NCBI RefSeq assembly: GCF_012273655.1
Contig: NZ_JAAWWP010000005.1
Coordinates: 372,001 to 436,000, forward strand
Direction of reading: 5' to 3'
Length of the DNA stretch: 64,000 nt
Source of the DNA: Streptomyces physcomitrii
GTDB lineage: Bacteria; Actinomycetota; Actinomycetes; Streptomycetales; Streptomycetaceae
The notes under the pieces were generated by a model that did not search any database, had not been told where the DNA came from, and was given only the letters and a program-made list of their open reading frames with translations. The translations under genes were made by a program, and so were the position numbers. How positions within the stretch are numbered: position 1 is the stretch's first letter; the number at the start of each line of letters is the position of its first letter. Shown in pieces: positions 62,155-64,000 of this stretch.

Positions 62155-62892
62155 ATGTCCGGCATCCGCTCCTCCCGCGTCCGCCTGCTCACCGCCGCCT
62201 CCGCGGTCGCCCTCACCGCCCTCTCCCTGACCGCCTGCGAAGACGGCACCGGCACCCGGGACGAGGGAGCCTCGGCGTCCGTCGCCTCGGGGGCGAGCGG
62301 CGGGCAGACCCCGGGGGCAACCCCCTCGACCGGCCCGTCCGCCGGCTCGGACAAGATCTCCTCCGGTACGGACGACGAGTCATCCGGTACGGGTGGTTCC
62401 GGTGGTGCCCCCGCCGCACCGGAGAAGACCGGCCAGGCGCCCGCCGGGGCCGGTGGCGGAAAGGGGAGCGGCACCTGCACGGGGAGTAACACCCGGACCG
62501 TCGCCACCCAGGTGTCCCGGCCCCTCAACCGGATGCTGCTGACCGTCACCAACACCGGCAAGTCCACCTGCTACCTGTACTACTACCCGGCGGTGAAGTT
62601 CGGCGCGGCGCAGTCGGTGCCCCCGGCGGTCGAAGAGACCAAGCCGCAGGCGGTCGTCACGCTGGGTCCTGGCGAGTCCGGTTACGCGGGCGTGAACCTT
62701 TCGGCGGCGGACGGCAGCGGTGGCAAAGGTCACACCGCGAAGAGCCTGACGGTGTACTTCACCGGCCGCTCCGGACAGGGCAGCACCGGCGCCGGAGCCC
62801 ACCCGGCGCTGCCCGCGAAGGGGGTCCATGTGGACGACTCGGTGAAGGTCACGTACTGGCAGCAGTCCCTGGGCGACGCCCTGGAGTGGTGA
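62155..62892 (+). CDS. DUF4232-type secreted lipoprotein
   Basis: 245 aa; ATG 62155 with GAAGGGGAT upstream. Lipoprotein signal peptide with lipobox LSLTAC at residue 27, a Gly/Ser/Thr-rich stalk to about 105, then a beta-sandwich domain of the DUF4232 kind: MLLTVTNTGKSTCYLYYYPAVKF, GPGESGYAGVNLSA and VKVTYWQQSLGDA, with Cys residues that likely pair. Surface-exposed; role unknown. Divergent from the HTH membrane protein with a 175-bp shared promoter region. Confidence 0.8.
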   Translation: MSGIRSSRVRLLTAASAVALTALSLTACEDGTGTRDEGASASVASGASGGQTPGATPSTGPSAGSDKISSGTDDESSGTGGSGGAPAAPEKTGQAPAGAGGGKGSGTCTGSNTRTVATQVSRPLNRMLLTVTNTGKSTCYLYYYPAVKFGAAQSVPPAVEETKPQAVVTLGPGESGYAGVNLSAADGSGGKGHTAKSLTVYFTGRSGQGSTGAGAHPALPAKGVHVDDSVKVTYWQQSLGDALEW

Positions 62893-63085
62893 CCCCGGGG
62901 TGCGCCCCCGGGCGTGCCCCCGCCCGTGCCCCGGAGCGGTCCGCGCGCGTGGCCGACGTGCCAGGATGGGTAGACCGGATCCAGGAGGAAGACGGGCGAA
63001 CCGGCCCGGGAGGCACCGCAGTCGGGCGCCTCCGGACCGGTGCCGGCGGTCCGGCCGCCGAGCGAGACGAGGGAGCGTTGTTGCG

Positions 63086-63616
63086 GTGAGCAGTGTCAGC
63101 AAGGGACTTGGCAAGGTGGAGGTGGCGGTGCGCTGGGACCCGAGTCCCACCGGCGCTCCGGCTCACGACCTCGACATCATCGCCGCCACGTACACCGAGG
63201 ACGCCCCGCAGGGGCCGCCCGAGTACGTGGTGCACCACGACAGCCGCGCCCCCGACGGCACCATCAACCTCAACCGGGACAGCCGCACCGGTGTCGGCCT
63301 CGGCTTCGACGAGGTGATGGTGCTCGAACTCGACCGCCTCGCCGAGCGGTTCACCCGCGTCGTGGTGGGCGTCGTCATACAGCAGGGCGAGGGCCGCCTG
63401 ACCTTCGGCGAGGTCGAGGGCACCGGCTACCGCGTCCGCGAGGGCTACACCGACCTCGCCGAGGGCGACTTCGGCGCGGTCGCGCCGAACACGGCGGTCG
63501 TCCTCGCCGAGTTCGCCCGCGACGAGCACGAGGAGTGGCGGATGCGGGAGGTCCTGCGCGGCTTCGGCGGCGACGAGGCGGACTTCGTGGCCGCGATGGG
63601 CCAACTGCACGGCTGA
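63086..63616 (+). CDS. TerD family protein (tellurite/stress resistance type)
   Basis: 176 aa from GTG 63086. VSKGLGKVEVAVRWDPSP at the start, LDIIAATYTED, INLNRDSRTG, FDEVMVLELDRLAERFTRVVVGVVIQQGEGRLTFGEV and NTAVVLAEFARDEHEEWRMREVLRGFGGD, the second Ca2+-binding half of a TerD domain with acidic ligands. Full-length and stand-alone, unlike the TerD-nuclease fusion at 18044-20104. Also possible is a GTG start with the ribosome site GGGAG. Confidence 0.9.
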   Translation: MSSVSKGLGKVEVAVRWDPSPTGAPAHDLDIIAATYTEDAPQGPPEYVVHHDSRAPDGTINLNRDSRTGVGLGFDEVMVLELDRLAERFTRVVVGVVIQQGEGRLTFGEVEGTGYRVREGYTDLAEGDFGAVAPNTAVVLAEFARDEHEEWRMREVLRGFGGDEADFVAAMGQLHG

Positions 63617-63917
63617 GCACGGGCGTTGGTCACGGAGGCGGGCGGCCGACAGCTCATGTCGGCCGCGGCCTCGCCGACCGGCTCCCCGCTCGGCGTCCCC
63701 CGCCCCGACACGCACGCGTCCGTCACGCTGCCGTGCTGCCGTGCTCCGTGCTGCCGCGTCCGGTCGGCCCGTGCATGCCCGCGCATGCCCGCGAGGCAGC
63801 CCGTCGTCCGTCTCCTGAACGCGCGACAAGCGCGATGAGGGAGCCGTCCGAGGGCCGGGACCCGCACCACGGCGACCGCCCCACGGCGAGCGGGACCCGC
63901 ACCACGGCGAAGGGCGC
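63617..63917. other. Intergenic region with 19-bp direct repeats
   Basis: No gene. GGGACCCGCACCACGGCGA occurs at 63857-63875 and 63892-63910, 35 bp apart, just after the end of the next gene. GTGCTGCC repeats lie near 63727-63760. They may form a terminator-free boundary or repeat element. Confidence 0.6.
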
Positions 63918-64000
63918 CTACAGCGCGAAGAGCCTCCGCGCGTTGTCATGGCAGACCGCGCGCAGCCAGGCGGTGCCGAGGCCGGTGGACTCCAGGGCGC
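63918..64000 (-). CDS. C-terminus of an amidohydrolase family protein (partial)
   Basis: Reading from the right edge in the minus direction gives ALESTGLGTAWLRAVCHDNARRLFAL and a TAG at 63918-63920. The ending CHDNARRLFAL is typical of amidohydrolase-2 (metal-dependent) family proteins, where the last helix carries HDNARRLF. The rest lies outside the window. Confidence 0.75.
   Translation of the reverse strand, partial: ALESTGLGTAWLRAVCHDNARRLFAL

Overview
The window is a piece of a high-GC actinobacterial chromosome, almost certainly Streptomyces. The evidence is very high GC with strong third-position bias, GTG/TTG starts, 1-4 nt stop/start overlaps, a CvnA/CvnB pair, TerD proteins, a Ser/Thr kinase, a Fur/KatG pair and a type II polyketide-like operon. 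No tRNA, rRNA, CRISPR array or insertion sequence was seen. A partial gene sits at each edge.

Layout. 1-375: C-terminal end of an unrecognised protein. 421-5064 (minus): potassium pump operon, an extra 27-aa membrane peptide then kdpF-A-B-C, preceded by a 24-bp tandem repeat. 5756-6673: NAD(P)-binding reductase with a palindrome in its promoter. 6989-13526 (minus): catabolic-looking operon (double-unit Lrp regulator, PuuE-like deacetylase, MHS transporter, SDR, PanE-M20 fusion). 13868-14883: small gene plus an AbiEii-type nucleotidyltransferase broken by an in-frame stop. 15004-17505 (minus): a 124-aa protein of five 23-residue repeats, a JmjC oxygenase and a sucrase/ferredoxin-like Fe-S protein, a candidate modified-peptide system. 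18044-28300: stress/conflict-type genes (TerD-nuclease fusion, Ser/Thr kinase, FHA protein, membrane Mrr nuclease, HTH-NTPase-Sel1 protein).

28426-30785: MarR regulator divergent from an SDR and an enoyl-CoA hydratase. 31008-34325: sulfonate/taurine-type ABC operon behind a short leader peptide ending Cys-Cys. 34580-39025: secreted protein, flavin-fold protein, Fur regulator and divergent katG; the fur start carries a 13-bp tandem duplication. 39427-45503: FAD monooxygenase, then a branched-chain amino acid-type ABC transporter with fused LivH-LivM. 45562-48621: roadblock protein and nitrate-sensing-type kinase (a two-gene conservon). 49278-55068 (minus): six-gene minimal type II PKS/FAS-like operon (ACP-ligase fusion, KS, chain-length-factor-like KS with Gln at the active site, ACP, ketoreductase, thioesterase), every junction a 4-nt overlap. 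55414-57694: TetR regulator divergent from a P450 with two identical palindromes between them. 57928-63616: sigma-like membrane protein, HTH membrane protein, DUF4232-type lipoprotein, TerD protein. 63918-64000: C-terminus of an amidohydrolase.

The three regions most likely to hold an undescribed system are the repeat peptide/JmjC/Fe-S operon (15004-17505), the six-gene KS/CLF operon with its N-terminal ACP-ligase fusion (49278-55068), and the TerD-nuclease/kinase/FHA/Mrr/NTPase stretch (18044-28300). All function statements come from reading motifs by eye; no database search was run.
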